From DASPKX01 sp035627835 (GTDB taxonomy: Bacteria; Verrucomicrobiota; Verrucomicrobiia; Limisphaerales; SXQI01), in assembly GCA_035627835.1 (NCBI GenBank), contig DASPKX010000114.1, positions 1-27,359 of the forward strand: DNA of 27,359 nt, given 5' to 3'. Made by a program: the position numbers and the translations under genes. Positions 14,717 through 22,031 of the stretch are shown one piece after another (within the stretch, counting starts at the first letter, position 1; each line of letters starts with the position of its first letter). The notes under the pieces are model-generated. The model saw nothing but the letters and a program-made list of their open reading frames with translations, made no database searches and was not told where the DNA came from.

Positions 14717-17110
14717 TCAGTTATTCATCTTCGAGGAACCGAGCTTGTGAATGGTGGCGTAAATCTCCTGGGACAACGCTTCTCCTTCCGCGCTGTCCAG
14801 GCTGTACTTCAGCTTGAACTGGTCGCTCGGGCGCATGTCGTTGATTTTCAGGAATAGCTTTTTGCCATCCTTTGAAAGCTTGGCTTCCGCCACCTCGAGG
14901 CGGTCGTGCTTGCGCTCGTCAGGATTGCGAACGGAAAACTCTGGCGAGCCATAGGCCCCCGTCCAACGATAATTCCACTGCTCAACGCTGTAGCTGCCAA
15001 CATCCTGAGCGCTCTCAGCTTTTAGAGGGCTCGCGAAGGCCAGCTCCACGCCATCTTTTGTCGCGCGGAAGGCGGTTGGCAACACCACAGGTTTCTTTGT
15101 GTAGCGCACGCGGTACAAGCCGCCGTTGCGGGTGGCGCTCGATTGCCAACCTTTCAAACCGCAAAGATAAAGCTGCCCATCCTTCGGATTGAACCGGCCG
15201 CGCATAACGCCAGAGTTGAATTTAAGTGGCAGTTGAACCATTGCGGCCTGACGCACGCCATCGACCTCATCAAGCATGGTGTTGAAGAGCGTGCATTTGC
15301 CATAGCTCATGAACAGGAGCTGACCTTTCAACGGACCCCATTTGTCGCTGGTCACCCAGACCTGGCCGCCGCTGGAGTTATCCATGTTCATCGGCAACCA
15401 GGCGATTGGCTCATCGTAGCTCTCGGGCTGTGGCGAGTTCGCGTCCCAGCCTTTGAACTTATGCAGAGCGCGCTGCTTTGGATCACTTGGGTTGGCGGTG
15501 ATGTTCGTGCCGCCGCGAGTCATCTTCAGCTCGCGTTGCGCGGCAGGGGTCATTCCGTAGAAGCCGCCTTTCTCGACCCAGTTCAGCTTGCTTGCTGGCA
15601 TCCAGTGCCCTTGGTTGTCGCTGACTGTGATCTCACTCTTCGGGCCCACGGTCATCCCGTTCGGGGCGCGCAAGCCAGTGGCGATCACCTCGAGCTTCGA
15701 CCCGTCTTTGGAGACTTTGATCATCGTTCCCTGATGCGGGGACGTAACCTCTGGCTCCCAGGGTGAGCCTTTGGCGTAGTAGAAGTTCCCTTGGGGATCG
15801 GTGTGCAGGTCGAGTTTGAACTCGTGGTAATTTGCCGTGACGACGGTGTCGTTATTGAAATTCTCGTAGTAGTCAGCCTCACCGTCCTTGTTCAAGTCAT
15901 GCAGGCGCGTGATCTGATCGCGGCCCAGAACGTAGATCCGGTCGTCAACCACCTTCAACCCAAGCGGCTGGAACATCCCGGTGGCGTAACGTTTCCAGGT
16001 GAGATTTTGGAGGGAATCATCAATGCCTGAGACGATCCAAACATCGCCGTGAAACGTGCAGATTGCGATGCGACCGTCCCTGAGGAAGTCGAACCCGCCG
16101 AAGAAAGTCTCAGCGCGGTATGGGTTTTCCGTTGGTTCGGTGATGGTGTCCACCACGTAAGCCGCATCATCATTCCCGCGAACACCTTTTGTGGTGACCG
16201 TTTGCGTCCAACGGGCGGGCCCACCCTTGCACAAGGTTGCTAAATCAGCGGGCTTGGAAGCGCCTTGCAGGAATGCGGCGTGCTTTTGCACAGCTCCTTG
16301 CTCTTTCGCGGAGCTGATCGCCAGCGTGAACTGCAACTTGCCGCGATGTGCGGGAATCTTTAAGTGCAGGGCTTCGGCGCCGCGATCGAAGGTGACGTTA
16401 TCAGGCGCGCCAACCAGACCGACCGCCAACGCATTCTCGCGCCCGACAGTGACGTAACGGCCAGCGCCAGCAGGCATCATGGTCGGGTTTGCGGTGAGAT
16501 CGCCGGTGGCATCGAACGAGCAGACCGCCAGCGTCATTTCCGAGTCGGAAGGCCCTATGTTGAAGGTGCGGGTGAAAACTCCGGCGCCTTCGTGCGACTG
16601 ATAGCCTGGCATCTCCAGCACCTCGGTTTTGCCCACCTTGTAAGAAAGAACAACCTGATCGCCGTTCACATACAGGCCGGTGTAATGGGCCCAATCCTTT
16701 GGCAGCGGCCCCTGGTTGTTAGCGCGAGGGTCGGAAAGCGATTCGCCTTTGGCCCAACCTGGGCCGGGCTTCAAGGAGAACACAGGGTTGCCTTTCACTT
16801 GCGGCGGCGGCGGCCAGGCAATTTGGTTCAGTGTGTTGCCGAATTCGAGAAACTGGCCCGTCCAAGCCATGGAAACGCGCAGCAAATCGGTGTCGTAGCA
16901 AACGTAGGCGTTCTTCTCGGCGCCAACGGTGACCACAACGCCTTTCATGGCGATAGGCTCGTTCACTTTTGGGCCGCGAATCGTGCCGGAGAACACGGGA
17001 CCACGGATCGGCTCAACGGGAGGTTTCGGTTGGGGCTTCGGTTCAGCCGCAAATGAGGACGCGACAATGGCAACTCCAAGGCAGGCGAGGCTGCGGGACA
17101 AATGCTTCAT
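14717..17110 (-). CDS. Secreted DUF6797-type protein with a beta-propeller
   Basis: This 797-residue protein starts at ATG 17110 with a signal peptide (SRSLACLGVAIVASSFA) and a Pro/Lys-rich linker. Residues ~40-290 resemble DUF6797-type N-terminal domains of PVC-group secreted proteins (GVVVTVGAEKNAYVCYDTDL, LRVSMAWTGQFLEF). Residues ~310-690 look like a soluble glucose-dehydrogenase/NHL-type six-bladed propeller (FFGGFDFLRDGRIAICTFHG, DRIYVLGRDQITRLHDLNKD, ATGLRAPNGMTVGP). A beta-sandwich-like tail follows (FRATKDGVELAFASPL). Many relatives carry a haem-c CxxCH motif; none is present here. It probably binds or oxidises carbohydrate or acts as a scaffold in the periplasm; the activity is unknown. 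It is co-directional with and close to the DUF1080 gene. The open frame back to 17254 has no signal-like start and is not used. Confidence 0.8.
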   Translation of the reverse strand: MKHLSRSLACLGVAIVASSFAAEPKPQPKPPVEPIRGPVFSGTIRGPKVNEPIAMKGVVVTVGAEKNAYVCYDTDLLRVSMAWTGQFLEFGNTLNQIAWPPPPQVKGNPVFSLKPGPGWAKGESLSDPRANNQGPLPKDWAHYTGLYVNGDQVVLSYKVGKTEVLEMPGYQSHEGAGVFTRTFNIGPSDSEMTLAVCSFDATGDLTANPTMMPAGAGRYVTVGRENALAVGLVGAPDNVTFDRGAEALHLKIPAHRGKLQFTLAISSAKEQGAVQKHAAFLQGASKPADLATLCKGGPARWTQTVTTKGVRGNDDAAYVVDTITEPTENPYRAETFFGGFDFLRDGRIAICTFHGDVWIVSGIDDSLQNLTWKRYATGMFQPLGLKVVDDRIYVLGRDQITRLHDLNKDGEADYYENFNNDTVVTANYHEFKLDLHTDPQGNFYYAKGSPWEPEVTSPHQGTMIKVSKDGSKLEVIATGLRAPNGMTVGPKSEITVSDNQGHWMPASKLNWVEKGGFYGMTPAAQRELKMTRGGTNITANPSDPKQRALHKFKGWDANSPQPESYDEPIAWLPMNMDNSSGGQVWVTSDKWGPLKGQLLFMSYGKCTLFNTMLDEVDGVRQAAMVQLPLKFNSGVMRGRFNPKDGQLYLCGLKGWQSSATRNGGLYRVRYTKKPVVLPTAFRATKDGVELAFASPLKAESAQDVGSYSVEQWNYRWTGAYGSPEFSVRNPDERKHDRLEVAEAKLSKDGKKLFLKINDMRPSDQFKLKYSLDSAEGEALSQEIYATIHKLGSSKMNN

Positions 17111-17316
17111 ATTGGTGACGGGGGCTAACTTATTGCCGGAGACCTGATTCGGGCAAGCCCTTTGCCTGCCGTGGCCGAAAGATTTGCACGGTGGCAGACG
17201 AGCGGAAGTGACGCCTTTCCAAACGGTTCCGATGGTGTGCGCACAGAAAACCATAGCGCCTGGTTTGCGGAGATGTTAAAGACGCGTTACGTAAATTACG
17301 CATGGCCGGAGAGCAA

Positions 17317-18153
17317 ATGTTTGGCGCACAAGCTGTTGGAGCCCCGATTCAATTCGGGCCATATCAACTCCAGGAGTTGATCAACACGGGCGGCATGTCG
17401 GAACTCTGGCTGGCCACCGATGCGCAAGGCCAAGTCTTCGCCCTGCGGCGCATGATTGAGAAGCCGGGGCTGAATCTTCTGACGAAACAACGCTTCTTCC
17501 ACGGTTGTGATGTCCTTTCCAAAATTCACAGCCACGAGTACGTCATCACCTATTACGCGCATGGGAAGATCGAAGGGGTGCCGTACCTGCTCATGGAATA
17601 TGTGGAAGGGGCGAACCTGAAAGAGCTGTTCGCGCTGAACGATCCGATTCTGCAAGAGAACATTGGGAATATTCTCATCGATATGGCTGTGGGCCTGGAG
17701 CATGTCCACGACAGCGGGTTCATGCATCTGGACTTCAAGCCAGAGAACGTGATGATTTCGCGCAACGCCAACGTGCGCCTGATCGACTTCGATCTCTCCC
17801 AACCGATTCCCGATAAGCCGAAGAAGGCTTCCAAAAACCCAGGCACTCCCGCGTATATGGCGCCCGAGCAGTTGCTCCGCCAGCCGTTCGACCAACGGGT
17901 GGATATTTTTGCGTACGGCGTCTCTGCATACGAGCTGCTGACGGGACAAAAGCCGTTTGGGGGCGAAAGCGCGGAGATGATCCTAAAGAACGAGTTGGAC
18001 CGCAGCAATTTCCAGCCTCCCCGGGCTTTGAATCCCGACATTCCCCCCAAGCTTGAGCAGATTATTCTCAAGTGCATCGTGGCCGATATGGATAAACGTT
18101 ACCCAACGATGACCATCCTGACGCACGAGCTGAAAAGCGCGCTTTACGTCTAA
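17317..18153 (+). CDS. Degenerate serine/threonine protein kinase (probable pseudokinase)
   Basis: This 278-residue protein is a single Hanks-type kinase domain with no membrane segment or sensor. ATG 17317 is preferred over ATG 17302 because GGAGAG (17308-17313) lies just before it. The glycine loop is weak (NTGGMSELW, residues 23-31). The VAIK lysine position reads FALR (R44), and the alpha-C glutamate position reads glycine (FFHGCD, G63). The catalytic loop is HLDFKPEN (residues 137-144; HRD becomes HLD, but D139, K141 and N144 remain), and DFG becomes DFD (157-159). GTPAYMAPEQ (176-185) and VDIFAYGVSAYELLTG are canonical. Loss of the Lys-Glu salt bridge suggests weak or no phosphotransfer, with a scaffold or ATP-sensing role. 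An unusual active kinase is possible. It is monocistronic, with a likely terminator after it. Confidence 0.85.
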   Translation: MFGAQAVGAPIQFGPYQLQELINTGGMSELWLATDAQGQVFALRRMIEKPGLNLLTKQRFFHGCDVLSKIHSHEYVITYYAHGKIEGVPYLLMEYVEGANLKELFALNDPILQENIGNILIDMAVGLEHVHDSGFMHLDFKPENVMISRNANVRLIDFDLSQPIPDKPKKASKNPGTPAYMAPEQLLRQPFDQRVDIFAYGVSAYELLTGQKPFGGESAEMILKNELDRSNFQPPRALNPDIPPKLEQIILKCIVADMDKRYPTMTILTHELKSALYV

Positions 18154-18178
18154 GGCTGCAGAAGGTTCTTCTGCCTTT
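18152..18178 (+). terminator. Likely terminator of the kinase gene
   Basis: GCAGAA (18158-18163) and TTCTGC (18169-18174) pair around GGTTC. AAGG at 18152-18155, partly in the stop codon, can extend the stem against CTTT across a 2-base bulge. The T-tract is short. Confidence 0.4.
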
Positions 18179-18242
18179 CCCAAGCGCTGTTACGGGCGCA
18201 AATCCCGCTTGTTTTCCAGCGACTTTCAGGCCATAGGATACG

Positions 18243-18259
18243 GCCCGTTTCAAACGGGC
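18243..18259. promoter_or_regulatory. 17-base palindrome upstream of the dehydrogenase operon
   Basis: GCCCGTTT-C-AAACGGGC is an exact palindrome with one central base, ending 16 bases before ATG 18276. The odd-centred perfect symmetry and position fit a repressor operator. A loose TAGGAT lies just upstream, but no convincing -35 box is correctly spaced. It has no T-tract. Confidence 0.4.
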
Positions 18260-18275
18260 ACTGATCTCTAGAACG

Positions 18276-19391
18276 ATGAAGACAACCATGCGCGCTGTGG
18301 CCGTTGTGCCAGGAAAACGTGAAGTCCGCCTGCTGGATCACGAGATGCCCTCGTTATCCTCAGACCACCACGTCAAAGTCCGCACTCTTGAAGTCGGCGT
18401 TTGCGGCACCGACAAGGAAATCTGCACGTTTGTGTATGGCGCTCCCCCTCAAGGTTACGACTATCTCGTGCTTGGCCACGAAAGCCTCGGAGAGGTTATT
18501 GAAGTGGGTTCGCAGGTCTCCACGCTGAAGCCCGGTGACCTCGTTGTTCCTTCTGTCCGCCGCCCTTGCGAGCACGAGCATTGCATCCCCTGCCGCGCTG
18601 GCCTTCAGGATTTTTGCTCGACCGGTGATTTCACCGAGCGTGGCATCAAGATGCGCCATGGTTACATGACGGAATATTTCGTTGAGGACGCGAACTTCCT
18701 CACGTCCGTTCCGGCTTCGTTGCGGGATGTGGCAGTGCTAGTGGAGCCATTGACTGTTGCGGAAAAGGGCCTGGCACAGGTCTGGAAAGTTCAGGATCGC
18801 CTCCCGTGGGCGTCGCACGGCTCTGCGCGTGGGAAAGGCCTCAACGCTGTCGTTCTGGGCGCAGGTCCCGTGGGAATCCTGGGGGCGATGACGATGGTGA
18901 TCAACGGCTTCAAGACGTACATCTACTCCCGCTCTCGGAAACCAAATGCAAAGGCTGATTTGGTCGAGTCTTTCGGTGTGGAATACATTTCTTCTGAAGA
19001 CGTGACGCCTCATCAACTCGCCGAAAAGGTGGGCAACATCGATCTGGTTTACGAAGCTGTGGGCACGCCTCGCATCTGCTTTGAACTGCTCGAAGCGCTC
19101 GGCACCAACGGCGTTTACGTTTTCACCGGGATCCCCGCTCCCAAAGCTCCGATCCCTGTGGCCGCGTCGGCCATCATGCGCAACCTCGTGCTGAAGAACC
19201 AAGCCGTGGTCGGCACTGTTAACGCGGATGCGGCTGCTTTCTCAGGCGCAATTCGCGATCTCGCCATCTTCAAGGAACGTTGGCCTGAAGCTCTCAAGAA
19301 ACTGATCACCGGCCGCTACAGCATTGAGTCCTATCGTGACCTTCTGGTCGGCGATAAGAGCGGCATCAAAAACGTGATCGCGCTGGGCTAA
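18276..19391 (+). CDS. Zinc-dependent glucose 1-dehydrogenase-like medium-chain dehydrogenase
   Basis: This 371-residue MDR-family enzyme probably oxidises aldoses such as glucose to the lactone with NAD(P). Catalytic zinc ligands are C43 (VCGTDKEI) and H68/E69 (LGHES), with a further glutamate in VEPLTVAEK. The structural zinc cysteines C98, C103, C106 and C114 lie in PCEHEHCIPCRAGLQDFC. The nucleotide site is VVLGAGPVGILGA (residues 192-204), and the SRSRKPNAKA stretch after the second strand carries arginines compatible with NADP. CGTDKEI and the long ENF/F-type lid after it resemble archaeal-type glucose dehydrogenase rather than alcohol dehydrogenase. ATG 18276 is used; ATG 18288 is a close alternative. 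It heads a tight operon (12 and 16 bases between genes) with a cyclase-family hydrolase and a MidA-type methyltransferase. Confidence 0.85.
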   Translation: MKTTMRAVAVVPGKREVRLLDHEMPSLSSDHHVKVRTLEVGVCGTDKEICTFVYGAPPQGYDYLVLGHESLGEVIEVGSQVSTLKPGDLVVPSVRRPCEHEHCIPCRAGLQDFCSTGDFTERGIKMRHGYMTEYFVEDANFLTSVPASLRDVAVLVEPLTVAEKGLAQVWKVQDRLPWASHGSARGKGLNAVVLGAGPVGILGAMTMVINGFKTYIYSRSRKPNAKADLVESFGVEYISSEDVTPHQLAEKVGNIDLVYEAVGTPRICFELLEALGTNGVYVFTGIPAPKAPIPVAASAIMRNLVLKNQAVVGTVNADAAAFSGAIRDLAIFKERWPEALKKLITGRYSIESYRDLLVGDKSGIKNVIALG

Positions 19392-19403
19392 GCAAGGGGA
19401 TTT

Positions 19404-20033
19404 ATGGGCAAACAGTGGATTGATATTTCTGTCACCATCAAGTCGGGGATGGTGCATTGGCCGGATAATCCGGAGATTCGCGTCGAAAAGATGCTGGATA
19501 TGGGTCGCGGCGACGTTTGCAACGTCTCGACGCTTTCCCTCGGCTCCCACACGGGCACGCACATGGACGCGCCGCTGCATTTCATCCGGAACGGCAAGAG
19601 CCTGGATAAAATGCCGCTGGATGCCACGATCGGCCCTGCGCGGGTTGTTGAGATCAAGGACAAGGAAGCGGTGAAGGTGGAGGAACTCCTTCCCGCGAAG
19701 ATCAAAGCGGGTGAGCGTATCCTGTTTAAAACGCGGAACTCGAAGCGTTCCTGGAAGACGGACAATTTCGACGAGGATTTCATTTATATCTCCAAGGAAG
19801 CCGCGCAGTTCCTGGCTGAGCGCAAGGTGACGACGGTGGGGATTGATTACCTCTCTGTCGGCGGTTTCAAGAAGGACGGCATTGAGACGCACCAGGCGTT
19901 GCTTGGCGCGGGCATCTGGGTGATTGAAGGCCTGAATCTCGCGAAGATTCAGCCCGGCAAATACGAACTGCTCTGTCTCCCGATCAAAGTGCTGAATAGC
20001 GACGGCGCTCCTGCGCGCGCTCTGCTGCGTTAA
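19404..20033 (+). CDS. Cyclase-family metal-dependent hydrolase (kynurenine formamidase-like)
   Basis: This 209-residue protein belongs to PF04199. The metal-binding signature HTGTHMDAPLHF (residues 49-60, with H49, H53, D55 and H59) is intact, and the N-terminal WIDISVTIKSGMVHWPDNP is the family opening. The later conserved region is VTTVGIDYLSVGGFKKDGIETHQALL, ending with IWVIEGLNLAKIQPGKYELLCLP. Characterised members are kynurenine formamidases and isatin hydrolases, which open amide or lactam bonds with Zn or Mn. AAGGGGA is placed well before ATG 19404. No tryptophan-catabolism genes are near. Its position after a glucose-dehydrogenase-like gene makes a ring-opening role on a lactone conceivable, but this is speculation. 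Confidence 0.87.
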   Translation: MGKQWIDISVTIKSGMVHWPDNPEIRVEKMLDMGRGDVCNVSTLSLGSHTGTHMDAPLHFIRNGKSLDKMPLDATIGPARVVEIKDKEAVKVEELLPAKIKAGERILFKTRNSKRSWKTDNFDEDFIYISKEAAQFLAERKVTTVGIDYLSVGGFKKDGIETHQALLGAGIWVIEGLNLAKIQPGKYELLCLPIKVLNSDGAPARALLR

Positions 20034-20049
20034 GCCCGGCGTCGCGGCC

Positions 20050-21117
20050 ATGCAAACTTCGGTCGCGCAACTCATCACTTCGGAAATCCAGCGGCAAGGG
20101 GCGATTCGCTTCAGCCGCTTCATGGAGCTGGCTCTCTACGCGCCACGCCTTGGTTATTATGAAACCCGCGATCCTGTGGGCGCGCGTGGGGATTTTTACA
20201 CCAGCGCTTCCGTTCCTCTGTTCGGAGCTTTGCTGGCTCGGCGATGCGCGGAGTGGCTGCGCCCAAACCAGGGGATCTACGAAGCCGGGGCGAACAATGG
20301 GCAGTTAGCTTCTGCGGTCCTCCGGCAGCTTGCCGTTAATTACACCATCGTTGAACCATCGCCGGCCCAACAGCAGCGGCAGTTGGAGTTCCTCAGCGCT
20401 CAGGGAGTTTCGGAGAAGGTCTCCTGGGTTCCGGATCTGCCCAGAGGGTGCGAAGGGGTGCTCCTGACGAACGAGTTGCTCGATGCCATCCCCTTCGACC
20501 TTTGGCAATGGAATCGCTCAGCGAGAACCTGGTCTCTGCTGGGCGCCACGCAGCACGAGGTGGCATTCACCTGGAGCGTTCTGGAGGGCAGCTCCCGGCC
20601 TCAACTTCCCTGGATCGAACTACCCTCAGAGCTTCTCGATATTGTTCCAGACGGTTTCAGAACTGAAGACCATTCTCGGGCGGCGCAATGGTGGAAGGAA
20701 GCGGCTGAGCGACTCCGCGACGGTTATCTTGTTGCTTTCGACTATGGGCTAAACAGCGAGGATTTTTTTGCGCCGGAGCGCGCGCAAGGCACCTTCCGTG
20801 GTTACGCAAAGCACCGACAGCTCACCAATGTCCTTGATGCCCCTGGCGAGCAGGACATCACGTCGCATGTGAATTTCACCCGCGTTCGCCAAGCCGGAGA
20901 AGAGGCGGGGCTGGAAACAATCTTCGACGGGCCCCAATCGAAGTTCCTGCACGAAATCGCGGCGGAATGGATTGCGGCCGCGCCCGCTGACTGGACCGCA
21001 TCAATGGCGCGGCAATTTCAGACGCTCACGCACCCGGAGCATCTGGGTCGCTCGTTCCGGGTTCTGGTTCAGCGGCGGCCGGCATGTTCCCCACCGCCAC
21101 CTCGCGCAACGCCTTAA
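20050..21117 (+). CDS. MidA/NDUFAF7-type SAM-dependent methyltransferase
   Basis: This 355-residue protein belongs to PF02636. Landmarks are RFSRFMELALYAPRLGYYE, GARGDFYTSASVPLFGALLARR (in most relatives GDFxTSPExSxxFG), a SAM-binding glycine motif EAGANNGQLA (residues 78-87), NELLDAIPFD, and the terminal LTHPEHLGRSFRVL. Mitochondrial NDUFAF7 methylates an arginine of complex I; bacterial substrates are unknown. It is the third gene of the dehydrogenase-cyclase operon. Its last 92 bases overlap the convergent gene, and the overlap includes the conserved THPEHLG region, so the MidA end is well supported. The final residues after RVLVQRR are low complexity. Confidence 0.88.
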   Translation: MQTSVAQLITSEIQRQGAIRFSRFMELALYAPRLGYYETRDPVGARGDFYTSASVPLFGALLARRCAEWLRPNQGIYEAGANNGQLASAVLRQLAVNYTIVEPSPAQQQRQLEFLSAQGVSEKVSWVPDLPRGCEGVLLTNELLDAIPFDLWQWNRSARTWSLLGATQHEVAFTWSVLEGSSRPQLPWIELPSELLDIVPDGFRTEDHSRAAQWWKEAAERLRDGYLVAFDYGLNSEDFFAPERAQGTFRGYAKHRQLTNVLDAPGEQDITSHVNFTRVRQAGEEAGLETIFDGPQSKFLHEIAAEWIAAAPADWTASMARQFQTLTHPEHLGRSFRVLVQRRPACSPPPPRATP

Positions 21118-22015
21118 TCACATTGTCGCTCAACTCGCGCATGATCTTGGAGGTGCGGAGAATGGTCTTGTATTGGTTCCACTCGTCGCGAGCTTTCGCC
21201 AGATGCGCGCGCCAACTGATGTCGGCCTTCTCGTTGCCCGCGACCATGGCGAACTGCTCAGGTGTGAAGACATCGCGGTAGTTGCTGACGATCTCGAGCA
21301 TTCGCCAATATTTCTCCAGCACCTGGTGGTCGGCCATGGCCTCCACAAGTTCCATTTGCTCCTGGGCGGCAGCGCTGCGGTCGCCTGTGGTGTCCGAATT
21401 CCGAAGGGCTGGCGGCTCCGCGTCACGTGCTTCCTTGGCGCGCCGTCGCAAGCTGGCCAACTCGCGCAAATACGCGCGAACCTGGGGAATGGCTGGCTCG
21501 TACTCAGTAAAAAACGCGCGACGATATTCACTCTGCTCGATCAGCTTAGACCCGCCCACCAGCTCCACGGCCATGAAGAATCCGCTCTTGCCGAAAATGT
21601 TCAGGTGATCTGCGACGATCAGGGCTAGCTCAAGCAATCGATCATCCTGGTCGCCGATAACGTTCAGAGGCTGCGCGAGCAACGCATCCAGGCGGCGCAC
21701 TGCGTCCGCGCGCTCATCAGGAGTGGGCGCAGGAAGCGTCGCGAAGTCAGGAACATCCTTGAAGCGCATGAGCACGCCCATGATTTCCTGCTCGTGTTCG
21801 GTGGGCGCCCGGCGCGGGTTGCGTAACTCTTCGGCGTTGTGCGGAAAGATCGGATGGCCTGGTGAATCCATGTGTCCCTGTTGCGCCTTCTCCATTGATG
21901 CGGCGCTACCGCCATAGTACGTGCTGCCATATAAACAGCAAGCCACCCTCTCGGCGTCCTCCTGTGAAAGTCCCCCTTCTTGTTCGATTCGCTTGCGGGC
22001 CTGTGCTAGGTTCAC
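21026..22015 (-). CDS. Helical protein of unknown function, convergent with midA
   Basis: I do not recognise this ~329-residue protein. It is mostly helical and charged, with no signal peptide or membrane segment. A coherent core (EHEQEIMGVLMRFKDVPDF, RLDALLAQPLNVIGDQDDRL, ELALIVADHLNIFGKSGFFM) is followed by a long helical section (VRAYLRELASLRRRAKEARD; EQMELVEAMADHQVLEKYWR; KARDEWNQYKTILRTSKIMR) and a disordered acidic tail. The start is uncertain: GTG 22015 keeps the plausible helix QARKRIEQEGGLSQEDAERV, while the first good ATG is 21895. The longer frame to 22120 enters the helicase gene. The tail overlaps 92 bases of midA. Amino-acid usage looks real, and no plus-strand frame here is better. 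Confidence 0.65.
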   Translation of the reverse strand: MNLAQARKRIEQEGGLSQEDAERVACCLYGSTYYGGSAASMEKAQQGHMDSPGHPIFPHNAEELRNPRRAPTEHEQEIMGVLMRFKDVPDFATLPAPTPDERADAVRRLDALLAQPLNVIGDQDDRLLELALIVADHLNIFGKSGFFMAVELVGGSKLIEQSEYRRAFFTEYEPAIPQVRAYLRELASLRRRAKEARDAEPPALRNSDTTGDRSAAAQEQMELVEAMADHQVLEKYWRMLEIVSNYRDVFTPEQFAMVAGNEKADISWRAHLAKARDEWNQYKTILRTSKIMRELSDNVIKALREVAVGNMPAAAEPEPGTSDPDAPGA

Positions 22016-22031
22016 TGGGCCCAAGGGGTGT

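Noticed and set aside
17287..17300. TTACG direct repeat and TTACGTAA palindrome before the kinase
   Set aside because: Too short to distinguish from chance without comparison to other promoters.
20972..21628. A 218-codon plus-strand open frame continuing past midA
   Set aside because: Its translation is Arg/His-rich without a domain and competes with a coherent minus-strand protein and with midA itself.
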